The notes under the pieces: generated by a model
Database searches by the model: none
The model's input: the letters and a program-made list of their open reading frames with translations, nothing else
What the model was told of the DNA's origin: nothing
From: Saccharomycopsis malanga
Taxonomy: Eukaryota; Ascomycota; Saccharomycetes; Ascoideales; Saccharomycopsidaceae
DNA: 64,000 nt
NCBI GenBank assembly: GCA_004014935.1
Contig: CP025323.1
Location: 1,612,001 to 1,676,000, forward strand
Direction: 5' to 3'
Shown: positions 36,702 through 46,339 of the stretch, in pieces
Position numbering within the stretch: the first letter of the stretch is position 1
How the letters are laid out: the number at the start of each line of letters is the position of its first letter
Position numbers and translations under genes: made by a program

Positions 36702-38160
36702 AATACCTTACTATTGCCAAGTGGCCAAGTTGGTTGGGCCATACGCCACGCAAAATAGTGCAGAATAGTGCAGAATAGTTCTAAAAATAAGTGTGGCGTT
36801 CCTCACTGTAGGTTTTGGGACTCGATTCGCGCTCTTGTCGTTTTGGAATAATCATCAAATGTTTTTTTGAATTAAATTAGTGATATCCAGGCTATTTTTA
36901 TTTCAAAATATATAAAATAATAGTTTGAATTTTTTGATATATTATAGTATTATTTATAAAAAAAACACTAACTTTTTGCAGAAATTTCCCATAAAAACAG
37001 AAAACTGTCAATTTTAACAAAAAGTTGATTTTTTGAATGATTTGTTCAAAGTCTTTACCGCAAACCAAACTGTGCAAAGATTGAATCTATATACTCTGTA
37101 GATCTTGAAGTATTATACCATGTACGTTGTTTTGAGATTTGACTTTTAACTATAATTTAATAATAACAAAGTATCATTTTGTCGAAATCATCACATAATT
37201 TGTTAAAAACCATGTTTTCACCTCTTAGAAAGACTCACTTTATTCCTTGACAATATTCCATAGGTTCTGTTTGCTTCTAGCTTTATTTCTGCTTCCTTCA
37301 AGATATGGACTAGCTTTTATTCCCAAGAAACACGTATCTCAAGAACTAAAAAAGTATTGCGTATTATAGGCTCTCAGAGGAGCTTCTGCACGATGTTTAG
37401 TCATTATATACTGTCAAACTAGCATATTTTGTTTTCTAGTTTATATTGAATATTTTATGGGGCACGGAAAAGCGTAATGTGCTTATTAATATGCTTTATA
37501 TCTCTGTTCAAAGAAGTCCGTTTTATAAAAACATATATTCCTCTTCAAGTTAAAGTTGCAAATGGCTTAATGTTACTTTGAATTTTGTGTTTTGTTTTTC
37601 TGCTGTTCTAGTTTCTGATTTGTTTTAATAAATTCTTATGGAAGTTGCATATTGACAGCAAATTGGTGATAAACTTTGGTTGTTTTTTGCCAAAAATTAT
37701 AAGGTAAGTTTTAGTTTTTAATGCAACGATATGTCAACTTTGGTTGAAACAATATTATTGTTGAAACAATATTATTGTTGAAAGCATGAATTGAAATTGA
37801 AGCAGAAAACTACAGTTTTTAGATTATGTTTATTTATACAACTGGTATATAGTTTTTAATATTACGATGAATTTGTATTGACAGAGAACGGGTAAAACAA
37901 TGGCTGACTATATGAAAGGATAGAAGAAGTTTGAAGGAAGAAATAGAGTCTCAAATAGTGATTAGAACAGTGAGACGCCTGACAGCGTAATCGAAGGCTA
38001 TAGACCATTGTATAGGTAAAGAAAATAGAAAATGTTAATGGCTTAAGTACCGACTGATAAGTCTAGCCAATAAGAATTAATAAATGAAACAAGGCTTGCA
38101 ACAGTAAATGACAGAACAAGGAGTTAGTGTAACTTGAATAAGCAAGATGAAGAGCTAGAC
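36702..38160 (+). repeat. Long repeat family B, copy 2 (longest)
   Basis: The left edge is TACTATTGCCAAGTGGCCAAG, a tRNA-like head (A-box-like TGGCCAAGTTGG; later GGGACTCGATTCGCG). The body is shared with copies 1 and 3: GTGTGGCGTTCCTCACT, TATTATAGTATTATTTATA, ATTTTATGGGGCACGGAAAA and GCGTAATGTGCTTATTAATA. The right part (37905-38160) matches only copy 1. No long frame is present and no terminal repeats were found. Confidence 0.78.
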
Positions 38161-38579
38161 TATTTCAATTCAAAATTTATTAAAAGAGACTGGCTCTTTT
38201 TAATCTGTATTTTTTCACCGTCTAGGACTTGATAATTCTAGGCTATTACTACATGATGACTATACTCAACTTTTTTAATCGTTTTTAAGCAATTCAAACA
38301 AAATATTGACGAGTCTTGCTTATTAAAACAAATGATAATATTATTATCACAGTTAGAGAATAAACTACAACATAACAACAATTTTGATTCAATGAAAAAT
38401 TACATAAATCCCTATTCAATTACAAATCTTGTCCATTTTTGTTATCTTAAAAGTAATATATCAATTCTCACACTCAGAAAACCTCCTTAAAAACCAAACA
38501 CCAAACCATATTCATATCTCTTCCTAATTATTAGTCTTTCTAGTCCGGGTAACACTCTTATTAATCAAGTTACATATAA

Positions 38580-38645
38580 ATGACGAAAAAGAAGACGAAA
38601 AAGCATCATTTATATGGTAAGGACAATTATAAGAAAGGTGAGTAA
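38580..38645 (+). promoter_or_regulatory. In-frame 21-codon upstream ORF of GLN4
   Basis: An ATG at 38580 opens a Lys/His-rich 21-codon frame (MTKKKTKKHHLYGKDN...). Its TAA stop lies 6 bp before the GLN4 ATG and in the same frame. Termination and reinitiation control or a 5' extended isoform are both conceivable. Confidence 0.5.
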
Positions 38646-38651
38646 GAAGAG

Positions 38652-41069
38652 ATGTCTGCTGATATTGAAGGGTTAACCAAGCTGTTTAGCAAGATTGGTT
38701 TTGCTGAGACCAAAATCAAAGAGATTGTTAAAAATAAAAAAGTTTCCAATTCTTTGAATCAAATTGTTCATGTTGTTGAAAAAGACAATAAAGGACCATT
38801 AGATAATGTTAAACTTGTTTTATTGCATACTTTAGCTACCCAAACTAAGAATGGGGATGATGCCAATCCACTTCCACACGTAGAGCTCATCATTGATGCT
38901 ATCATTGATGGCAGAATCAAATCTGGAGTTCAACTCAATGCTGCCATTGATTATGTTAAAGAACGTAAAGATAGTGTGACTGTAGAGGAATTGAATGAAC
39001 ATTCCGGAGTGGGAAAGGAATTAAACAAAGACCAAACCAGAAAAATCATTGTAGATTACATCACTAGTAACAAGGAAGAGATTGAAACTAAACGGTACAA
39101 ACATTTTCCTACGTTGATGAACCAAGTAAGAAACTTGCCTGCTTTGAAATGGGCGTCACCAAGTTACTTCAAACCTATTATTGATGAAGAATTGTTGGTT
39201 CTTCTTGGCCCGAAGGACGAGAGAGATGTAGTGAAAAAAGAGCCTAAGAAGAAAAACACCGATTCAAAGGTTTCGAAAAGCGCTGTAGTGAAAAAAAGAT
39301 CAATGTTCAATGAAGGATTCTTGGGTGCTTTGCACAAGGTGGGAGAAAACCCACAGGCTTATCCTGAATTGATGAAGGCTCATTTGGAGGCCACCAAAGG
39401 CAAAGTTCACACCAGATTTCCACCAGAACCTAATGGGTTTTTGCATATTGGACATTCCAAGGCCATTTTGGTGAATTTTGGCTTTGCCAAGTATCATAAT
39501 GGCGTGTGTTATCTTCGTTATGATGATACCAATCCTGCAAAAGAAGAAGACGTTTTTTTCAAGTCTATCAAGAACATGATTGACTGGTTAGGCTTTGAGC
39601 CATGGAAAATCACTTATTCCTCAGATTATTTTGACGAGTTGTACGAGTTGGCCGAAAAATTGATCAAAGTAGGCAAAGCATATGTAGACCACTCCACAGC
39701 AGAGGAGATCCAGGCTCAGAGAGGTATTGTAGACGGTAAAGTAGGCGGGGAAAGACATGAGTCTCCTTGGAGTAAGCAAAGTGTAGAGGAGAACTTGAAC
39801 AAGTTCAGAGCCATGAGAAATGGAGAATACAAGCCAGGAGAGGCTACCTTAAGAATGAAACAAGATATCATCCATTCCAACAGTCCTCAAATGTGGGATT
39901 TGATTGCTTACAGAGTGATTGACAAGCCTCATCCTAGAACCGGAGATAAATGGCGCATTTACCCAACCTACGATTTTACTCATTGTTTGGTAGATAGCTT
40001 TGAAAACATCACCCACTCCTTATGTACCACCGAGTTCTATCTTTCTAGAGAAAGTTACGAATGGTTGTGCGATGCTCTTCATGTTTTCAGACCAGCCCAA
40101 AGAGAATACGGCAGATTGAACATCACCGGCACCGTGTTGTCCAAGAGAAAAATCGCCAAACTCGTAGAGGACAAGTATGTCAGAGACTGGGACGATCCAA
40201 GATTGTTTACTTTGGAAGCCATCAAAAGACGCGGTGTTCCTCCAGGAGCTGTATTGTCGTTTGTGTCCACCTTGGGTGTCACCAGAAACGACTCCAATAT
40301 CCAATTGGTAAGATTTGAATCCGCAGTAAGAAAGTATTTGGAAGATGTAACCCCGAGACTTTTCTTTATCTTGGACCCTGTTGAGGTTGTTTTGGAAAAC
40401 TTGGACAATGGCCACGAAGAGTTTATTGAGATTCCATTCAAAAACGGTAAGAATGCCGAGTTTTTTGGCAATGCTAGAAAGGTTCCTTTCACGAAATCCA
40501 TTTATATTGATAGATCTGACTTTAGAGAAACCGACTCGAAAGAGTTTTTCAGATTGACTCCAACTCAAACCGTTGGTTTGATCAAGGTTCCTTATCCTAT
40601 CAAGGTGACTCGTGTGGAGAAAGACAAAGACGGTAATGTTGTTAAAATCTATGCTCACTACTCCAAGGAAAACAGCAAACCAAAAACTTACATCCACTGG
40701 CTTGCTAATTCAGCCAAACATAGTTCACCTTTGAGAATCAAAGAAACCAGAATCCATAATGCCTTATTCAAATCAGAAAACCCAAATGCTGCGGAAGGTG
40801 GATTCTTGAACGATATCAATGGCGAGTCCGAACATGTTCTTAAAAACTCTATAATTGAACCAAACTTTTTACAAGTTAGGGAAAACAGTCCTTACAATAT
40901 TCCTCACGAAGATGACGAGTTTAATGTCAAGGAAAAACCAGGTAGCGTTGAAAGTGTCAGATTCCAGGGAATGAGAGTAGGCTATTTCGCTCTTGATAAA
41001 GATACCAAGGACGGCGAGTACATTTTGAACAGAATAGTCAGCTTGAAGGAAGATTCCGCCAAGAATTGA
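38652..41069 (+). CDS. GLN4: Glutaminyl-tRNA synthetase
   Basis: The 805-aa product charges tRNA-Gln in the cytosol. Residues 1-~215 are the eukaryote/yeast-specific N-terminal domain (GLTKLFSKIGFAETKIKEIV; two helical subdomains), followed by a Lys-rich linker (KKEPKKKNTDSKVSKS). The class I catalytic domain starts at KVHTRFPPEPNGFLHIGHSK with HIGH at 265-268. YLRYDDTNPAKEEDVFFKSI and YPTYDFTHCLVDSFENITHS are tRNA-Gln/ATP contacts, and VLSKRKIAKLV (495 on) is the KMSKS loop. The C-terminal beta-barrel anticodon-binding domain is complete. Length equals S. cerevisiae Gln4 (809 aa). A 21-codon uORF in the same frame ends 6 bp upstream. Confidence 0.96.
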   Translation: MSADIEGLTKLFSKIGFAETKIKEIVKNKKVSNSLNQIVHVVEKDNKGPLDNVKLVLLHTLATQTKNGDDANPLPHVELIIDAIIDGRIKSGVQLNAAIDYVKERKDSVTVEELNEHSGVGKELNKDQTRKIIVDYITSNKEEIETKRYKHFPTLMNQVRNLPALKWASPSYFKPIIDEELLVLLGPKDERDVVKKEPKKKNTDSKVSKSAVVKKRSMFNEGFLGALHKVGENPQAYPELMKAHLEATKGKVHTRFPPEPNGFLHIGHSKAILVNFGFAKYHNGVCYLRYDDTNPAKEEDVFFKSIKNMIDWLGFEPWKITYSSDYFDELYELAEKLIKVGKAYVDHSTAEEIQAQRGIVDGKVGGERHESPWSKQSVEENLNKFRAMRNGEYKPGEATLRMKQDIIHSNSPQMWDLIAYRVIDKPHPRTGDKWRIYPTYDFTHCLVDSFENITHSLCTTEFYLSRESYEWLCDALHVFRPAQREYGRLNITGTVLSKRKIAKLVEDKYVRDWDDPRLFTLEAIKRRGVPPGAVLSFVSTLGVTRNDSNIQLVRFESAVRKYLEDVTPRLFFILDPVEVVLENLDNGHEEFIEIPFKNGKNAEFFGNARKVPFTKSIYIDRSDFRETDSKEFFRLTPTQTVGLIKVPYPIKVTRVEKDKDGNVVKIYAHYSKENSKPKTYIHWLANSAKHSSPLRIKETRIHNALFKSENPNAAEGGFLNDINGESEHVLKNSIIEPNFLQVRENSPYNIPHEDDEFNVKEKPGSVESVRFQGMRVGYFALDKDTKDGEYILNRIVSLKEDSAKN

Positions 41070-41173
41070 CTGATAAAGTTCGCTTTTCAAATGTAGATTT
41101 TTGTCTCATATAGTATACATGATAGTTTTGCACTATTAATACAAGTTTATTTGTTAGTAATTGGCAGCACGAG

Positions 41174-41240
41174 ACTGGCATGTACTTTGCTCGAAATATA
41201 AGATTATTTTTATTATTAATATTAATATTATTAATATTAA

Positions 41241-41286
<46 letters not shown>

Positions 41287-41287
41287 C
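41174..41287 (+). mobile_element. SINE copy m, 5'-truncated, long (ATT)n tail and target-site duplication
   Basis: Only the last ~35 bp of the SINE remain (ACTGGCATGTACTTTGCTCG, AAATATAAGATT), then about 75 bp of ATT/ATTA repeats. Flanking direct repeats GGCAGCACGAG (41163-41173) and GGCAGCAACAG (41288-41298) match at 9 of 11. It lies ~100 bp after the GLN4 stop. Confidence 0.82.
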
Positions 41288-41450
41288 GGCAGCAACAGCA
41301 ACAGAATAAATATTCAATACGCGAAAAGTAAAAATGTGTAAAGAAACCTATTTATGACTTTCAAGTAAAGACATGGTGTATTATATATTCATATATTGCA
41401 AAGGAAAAGATTTCTGTAAATGTGTTATAAAGAACGGATGATATGCCTCG

Positions 41451-41621
41451 AGGCTGGGTTTAACCCCGACTAGAGACGACATTTCACCATACTGAACGTG
41501 CTCCATAGGCAAGTGTAACAGTCTAAAACACGACTAGACTTGATAAAGTATATGATTATTTCTTTCCGATTCATGGCACATGAATTGGGATTTCCTCACA
41601 AAATTTTACCAAATCCTTTTT
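41451..41621 (+). mobile_element. SINE copy n, decayed body
   Basis: GCTGGGTTTAACCCCGACTA, GAGACGACATTTC and CATACTGAACGTGCTCCATA match the B-box/body segment. CGACTAGACTTGATAAAGTA, TTCATGGCACATGAATTGGG and AATTTTACCAAATCC match the inner segment seen in copy j. Head and tail are missing. Confidence 0.6.
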
Positions 41622-41780
41622 AACATGGCTCAAATACAGGGAACTGAGATATCAGAAACATAACATATAAAGATTAATCAATTAATATATAGAAAGTTTC
41701 ACAATTATTACATATTAATCTTTTTCGATGGAAACAACTGAAACCAATTTCTTATTAGCTAAATACACGTAGAAAGGCAC

Positions 41781-43181
41781 TCAACTTTTCCACAACTTGT
41801 TTTTCACATTTTTCAACCAATTGTGCCTTTTTTTGTTTTTGTAAAAAGCCACTAAAAGCATCAAGTTCAAAAGCAATCCGACAAGAACAGCTCTGAATTT
41901 CTTGCTACCCAACAAGTTGTATTGGATTAGAATACGCAAGTTTCTCGAAAAACCGTTATCAGCAGAAACCATAGGTTGTTCTGGTGTGAAAGAAGAAAGC
42001 TTTTCCAGGCCTTCAGTTTGAATCTTATGATCAACATTGATATGTGGATGTTTTCTGGAAAACTTTTTGTATATCTGTTGTTTTTTCTCTTTGATAAGTT
42101 GTTCTTTTGCAGAAAGTTGGGGTGTTTGCTTTGGCAATCCGTGAGGATCAGAAACAGGTTTCTGTTCTACATGATCAAGTAATGATTTTTTAACGGATTG
42201 AAACTCACGGGTTTTCGAGATCCAAATAGTACGATTTGTAGCGGTGAAACGATTCGAGTCGATGAATTTCTCGGTTTCTTGGTCAAAGAAAGACGCCGAA
42301 GGTTTGCTACTTTCTTGTTTGACAGCAAAGTTGATATCGTCGAGATAGAATTCTATCAAGATGACGAGATACTTTAATTTAGAGATTTCATAATCTTGCA
42401 ATGCTTCGTCAGTGGTATCGGATTCCTTTTTGACGTATATACCATCTACAAAAGAGATTGCCTTGGCCTCTACAAGTCTGGCAGAAAGTTTGTTGAACTC
42501 ATCAAAGTTGATTATATGGAAGAATCCGTCAATTTTGAACTTGATGTCGTCATATACTGTGGTGGACACAAGATTATACTTGAATTGGATGGCTGTGGTC
42601 AAATAAACCAAAACAGGGTCAATATTATAAATCCCAGCGCTTGCCTGTCCACCCTTGGTGTCGGTTTCCTGGTTGTCGATGTTGAAGAAAAAAAACCCAA
42701 TATCATTCAATACCTTCCCATTTCTAAAAGGCTCTACAAACTGGTGGTCATCTTCATTTTGCAATACCTGCTCGACCGTCCAGAAATAAAGCTGGAAAAA
42801 AGATATAAGGCGGCTTTTGAGCAATGTATTGTTAGCGTAGCTCGGGTTAAGTGGGTATTTCAACAAATAATTGTATATGATATTGTTGAAAAGTGTACAA
42901 CTTTGCTTGTATTGCTTGTTACTAACTGCCCTAAGCAACCTCTTGATGGCACTTTCTATGGCCTGAACCTCGGAAATATGGTCTGTAGAACCCTGAACTA
43001 TTGCTTTTATCAATGATTCCACCACCGTCAACACCTGCTTAATGTATGCCAAGTCATTATAAAGTACGTCATTTTTGATTTCGTATTGCTTTTGGAGCTT
43101 TGATACAGTATTGCTTCCACTGCTCACAGTTGAATCAGAATAGGCAATTGTCATGTCTGTCTTATTTTTACTGTTTACCAT
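41781..43181 (-). CDS. Tail-anchored membrane protein, possibly Pex15/Pex26-like
   Basis: The first true ATG at 43181 gives 466 aa; a second at 43154 (MTIAYSDSTVSSGSN) is also possible. The protein is mostly helical and soluble, with ~400 residues lacking recognisable motifs and a charged segment SAKEQLIKEKKQQIYKKFSR. Near the C-terminus there is one hydrophobic stretch (FRAVLVGLLLNLMLLVAFY) followed by 16 mostly basic residues (KNKKRHNWLKNVKNKLWKS). That layout is a tail anchor. A strongly basic tail favours peroxisome or mitochondrion. Size and layout recall Pex15/Pex26 (the Pex6 anchor), but I cannot show homology; other tail-anchored proteins remain possible. Confidence 0.6.
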   Translation of the reverse strand: MVNSKNKTDMTIAYSDSTVSSGSNTVSKLQKQYEIKNDVLYNDLAYIKQVLTVVESLIKAIVQGSTDHISEVQAIESAIKRLLRAVSNKQYKQSCTLFNNIIYNYLLKYPLNPSYANNTLLKSRLISFFQLYFWTVEQVLQNEDDHQFVEPFRNGKVLNDIGFFFFNIDNQETDTKGGQASAGIYNIDPVLVYLTTAIQFKYNLVSTTVYDDIKFKIDGFFHIINFDEFNKLSARLVEAKAISFVDGIYVKKESDTTDEALQDYEISKLKYLVILIEFYLDDINFAVKQESSKPSASFFDQETEKFIDSNRFTATNRTIWISKTREFQSVKKSLLDHVEQKPVSDPHGLPKQTPQLSAKEQLIKEKKQQIYKKFSRKHPHINVDHKIQTEGLEKLSSFTPEQPMVSADNGFSRNLRILIQYNLLGSKKFRAVLVGLLLNLMLLVAFYKNKKRHNWLKNVKNKLWKS

Positions 43182-43464
43182 TAGTTGATACAATCATTCT
43201 CCAGTTTATATGACAGATTCTGATCTTGCTATCCAGAAACACCCCGCCGGAGGGTGCCAAAATTATTCACGTTTGGCCGACTTGTCAACACCCAAACAAG
43301 CATTCCCAGTTCGATTCATGGGGCGGGATTTTATAAACATTGTTATTAACAGAATTATGGATATCATGGATGATACATAATGGAGAAGTCTTGTAAACAG
43401 ATTATGGTGCATTGACCATATATAATTTGGCTGTTCAAGTATTTGTTGTTAAGAAATTAACAAA

Positions 43465-43733
43465 TTTAAATAATTGTTCATTAAACAACAATCCTACATA
43501 ATTTTTTGTCAAACAACAAACCTAAAGAATCGTTCATTAAACAACAATCCTAAGTAATTTTTTATTAAACAAAAAACCTAAATAATTGTTCATTAAACAA
43601 AAAAATAATTGTTATTAAACAAAAAACCTATATAATTTTTCATTAAACAACAATCCCAAGTAATTTTTCTTTAAACAACAATCCTAAATAATTTTTTGTC
43701 AAACAACAAACCTATTTAAATAATTATTCATTT
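43465..43733. repeat. ~30-bp minisatellite
   Basis: About nine imperfect units built from TAATTGTTCATTAAACAACAATCCTAA-type words (AAATAATTTTT, GTCAAACAACAAACCTA). It abuts SINE copy o. Confidence 0.8.
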
Positions 43734-43737
43734 TTAA

Positions 43738-43836
43738 ATGTGATTCTACAGGCAAGTGCAACTGTCTCACTTTTCAAAAATCATGATGACCGGGACATGA
43801 TTGAATTTTCCTCACTGAGTTTTACCAAGTTTTCAA
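43738..43836 (+). mobile_element. SINE copy o, body fragment
   Basis: ATGTGATTCTACAGGCAAGT, GCAACTGTCTCAC, CGGGACATGATTGAATTTTC and GAGTTTTACCAAGTTTTC follow the SINE body order. Head and 3' end are missing. Confidence 0.6.
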
Positions 43837-43887
43837 ATCAATGCTCATCAAATCAATAAACCATCTACTTACCACTATTTATCATTA

Positions 43888-44700
43888 TCAATGTTTAGAA
43901 TAATCACGGGCTCCAAATATGTTGGTCCCAATTCTAATTTGGTCGCTGCCTTGACGGATGGCTTCTTCATAATCGTTACTCATGCCCATGGACAAGTCCA
44001 AGTGATAACTTATGGCAGAAAACTTTTCTAAGATTTGAGATTTCAAAGCGACGAGTTTTCTGAAATCCTCGTTTTCTCCCAGGGTTTTAGTAGATTGTTC
44101 AACCGAACCAATAGTCATAAGGCCTTTGAACACCAATCTGTCGCATTTTTCCTGGATGAAGGCAATGGTGTCGAAGATTTTGTCTACGTCATTATATAAT
44201 AATCCGGCTTTTTGTTCTTCGCCAGATGTGTTGATTTGCAACAAGACGTTTGTCTTGGGCCACGAAGGGTCTCTGTAATCGTTGAATTTCTTCAACTTTT
44301 TTGTTTCGGAAAGCGACTCCACCATGTACAAGTTCTGGACTCTTGTAGCAAGATCCTTTATTTTATTGGACTGAACGGCACCAATGAAATGCCACTGGAT
44401 ATCTTGGGGCAAAATGGCTGCCTTGTCGATAAACTCTTGGATGTAATTCTCGCCAAAATGTCTAAGGCTGTGGGTCTCATAAAGAGCTAAAATATCAGAC
44501 GCTGGCTTGAATTTCGAAACTGGCAATACCCTTACTGAGCTTTCGTCTCGGTTGTATTTCATGCACGCTTCTCTTACACTATTGACTATCGCATTGTAAT
44601 TGGAACCCAACTCCTGGGCCCTTTCCACAGTTGCCTTCGCAAACGAACTGACAACAGCCTTCGATGCAGCCTCGGCAGATATCTTGGCAGCAGCAGACAT
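43888..44700 (-). CDS. Pyridoxal-phosphate homeostasis protein (YggS/PROSC family)
   Basis: The start is placed at ATG 44700 (MSAAAKISAEAASKAVV), giving 270 aa; an open extension upstream would add 33 residues absent from the family. The fold is a single alanine-racemase-type barrel. RVLPVSKFKPASDILALYE carries the PLP-binding Lys63. HFGENYIQEFIDKAAILPQD, IQWHFIGAVQSNKIKDL, VLLQINTSGEEQKAGL, FKGLMTIGS and LDLSMGMSNDYEEAIRQGSD, then RIGTNIFGARDY, are all intact. It is the ortholog of S. cerevisiae YBL036C and E. coli YggS. It binds PLP and keeps B6 and amino-acid pools in balance, without known catalysis. It is divergent from MRPL3, with 297 bp between starts. Confidence 0.93.
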   Translation of the reverse strand: MSAAAKISAEAASKAVVSSFAKATVERAQELGSNYNAIVNSVREACMKYNRDESSVRVLPVSKFKPASDILALYETHSLRHFGENYIQEFIDKAAILPQDIQWHFIGAVQSNKIKDLATRVQNLYMVESLSETKKLKKFNDYRDPSWPKTNVLLQINTSGEEQKAGLLYNDVDKIFDTIAFIQEKCDRLVFKGLMTIGSVEQSTKTLGENEDFRKLVALKSQILEKFSAISYHLDLSMGMSNDYEEAIRQGSDQIRIGTNIFGARDYSKH

Positions 44701-44997
44701 ATTCACCCATATATATAGGTTGGTATATACAAGTTGATGTATAGTAGTATAACTGCTAGTGCCATATATCTGGCTGGCACCCGGGTAACGCACATACAAA
44801 AATTTTGAAATTTTTCAATGCCTTTCAAGGCAGGACTTGATCAAGGGTGTACCCTTGGAGAAGTAATAACTAAGAGAGTAGTATGGTCAAAAAGCTCAAG
44901 ATGATAACGGGTGGGATAAATAGACCGCTTGCGAAAATGTTTGTGGGACCAGCAAGACGTAAGTTCTGACGAGTTCTGACGAATCGGAGAATTTCTG
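44701..44997. promoter_or_regulatory. Divergent promoter, YBL036C ortholog/MRPL3
   Basis: The 297 bp between the two ATGs must hold both promoters. TATATATAG near 44710 is close to the YBL036C-side start. CACCCGGGTAACG (44778 on) is a GC-rich island that may be a factor site (Reb1-like CGGGTAA). Confidence 0.4.
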
Positions 44998-45963
44998 ATG
45001 AAAAAAATGCAGAATATTAACAATGCAGTGTTTTCCACCAAAAGTAGCCATTTTAATGCCAAAACTTTCAAATCGGTTATAACCGAAGAAGTTGCGGCCA
45101 GATCACCACAGCTAGTCACATTACATAGCAGATTGCAGCTACCAAGCTCGTACAAGCTTTCCACATTAGCCAGATGTTTGACATGCATCAAGGCTGACCG
45201 TAAGTATCCCAGCAACTATGGGTTGAGTGTATTTGGAAAAAACTTGTTGACCTACTACGCCTCTGAGCATTTCCTCATGAAGTATCCTCGTTTGCCGTTA
45301 TCTGTCCATAACAACGCCGTGGACAGTGTGCTCGGCGACGAGGCTCTTTATGTTATTGGAAAGAACTGGGGTATTGAGTTTGAAGAAACCACCGAGTTGC
45401 AAAAGTATTTAGAAGATGTTCCAGAAGAACACGTCGTTGGAAAGTTGCGTTTCGACCCGGCAGAAGAGTCTATTGAAACCAACTTTAGTAAAGTACACGC
45501 TGCATCTAACTATAAGCTCACGAGACAAGTCGCCATGGCCTCTGCTGTCAAGTCCATCATCGGTGGGTTCTATGCATCCACCAAATCCTCAACTGAAACC
45601 AAAAACTTTATCAACAATTACTTGTTACGTCCCAGAAAAGTGGACATGCAGGCCTTGTTTGAGTTTCTACAGCCAACTAGAGAATTGGCTGTTTTATGTA
45701 GGAGACAAAATTTGGAGTCTCCAGTGTCTAGATTGCTTTCCGAAACCGGTAGAGTGTCCAAAAGACCCGTTTTCATAGTCGGTGTTTTCAGTGGAACAGA
45801 AAAATTGGGTGAAGGATTCGGTTCTTCTTTGAAAGAAGCAAACATCAGAGCCAGTGTCAATGCCTTGTTGAACTGGTACTTGTACAGTCCTTTGGATGTT
45901 AAATTACCTAGTGACGAAAATTACGTGGCTGGGGAAATTGATCATGGTGTGGTAATTGTATGA
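44998..45963 (+). CDS. MRPL3: Mitochondrial large-subunit ribosomal protein mL44
   Basis: The 321-aa product follows fungal Mrpl3/mL44: a short N-terminal presequence (MKKMQNINNAVFSTKSSHFN), then an inactive RNase III-like domain. The latter includes LTCIKADRKYPSNYGLSVFG, KNLLTYYASEHFLMKYPRLP and RQVAMASAVKSIIGGFYAST. A C-terminal double-stranded RNA-binding fold follows (DMQALFEFLQPTRELAVLCR; SRLLSETGRVSKRPVFIVGV; EGFGSSLKEANIRASVNALL). The catalytic acidic box of true RNase III is absent, as expected for the ribosomal paralog. It sits near the L7/L12-side rRNA of the mitoribosome. A second ATG at codon 4 is an equal start option. Confidence 0.9.
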   Translation: MKKMQNINNAVFSTKSSHFNAKTFKSVITEEVAARSPQLVTLHSRLQLPSSYKLSTLARCLTCIKADRKYPSNYGLSVFGKNLLTYYASEHFLMKYPRLPLSVHNNAVDSVLGDEALYVIGKNWGIEFEETTELQKYLEDVPEEHVVGKLRFDPAEESIETNFSKVHAASNYKLTRQVAMASAVKSIIGGFYASTKSSTETKNFINNYLLRPRKVDMQALFEFLQPTRELAVLCRRQNLESPVSRLLSETGRVSKRPVFIVGVFSGTEKLGEGFGSSLKEANIRASVNALLNWYLYSPLDVKLPSDENYVAGEIDHGVVIV

Positions 45964-46339
45964 TGTATATAATAAGTGCCTTGGGATATTTTATCCTTTT
46001 GCAAATTACACAAATCACTTGTATTTAATTGTTTTGAATTTGTAGTTGAGTTTGGTGGGGTTTGCTTGTTTGATTGGCACGTAACACTGGAATATCTATT
46101 CGTTTGCCAATTTACGGAAAGCCACTATTTTGTGTGTCAATCAGCTTTCTTTGAAGCAATAGCCTTAGTCCTCAATGGATTTGAACTTTGGTTATGTACT
46201 GTGTTGGTATTATTTTCTGATTCTATAAAAGTTATCAGCATCTTCTCTTCAAAACTTTCCAAAATCCCAGTCGGCATTTCTTTATTTTGGTAGACACATA
46301 ATTTGTCCACGAGATTTCATTGATATTTTGGTTAGTATA
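45964..46339. other. MRPL3 3' flank
   Basis: About 375 bp. A 105-codon sense frame and a ~46-codon minus-strand frame (MPTGILESFEEKMLITF...) overlap here. Neither matches a family I know. Confidence 0.35.

Noticed and set aside
43888-44799. 33-residue N-terminal extension of the YggS-family protein
   Set aside because: The extension is absent from the family, and the ATG at 44700 sits where orthologs start.
45976-46293. 105-codon plus-strand frame after MRPL3
   Set aside because: Phe/Cys/Leu-rich, starts right after the MRPL3 stop and looks like the antisense of AT-rich DNA.
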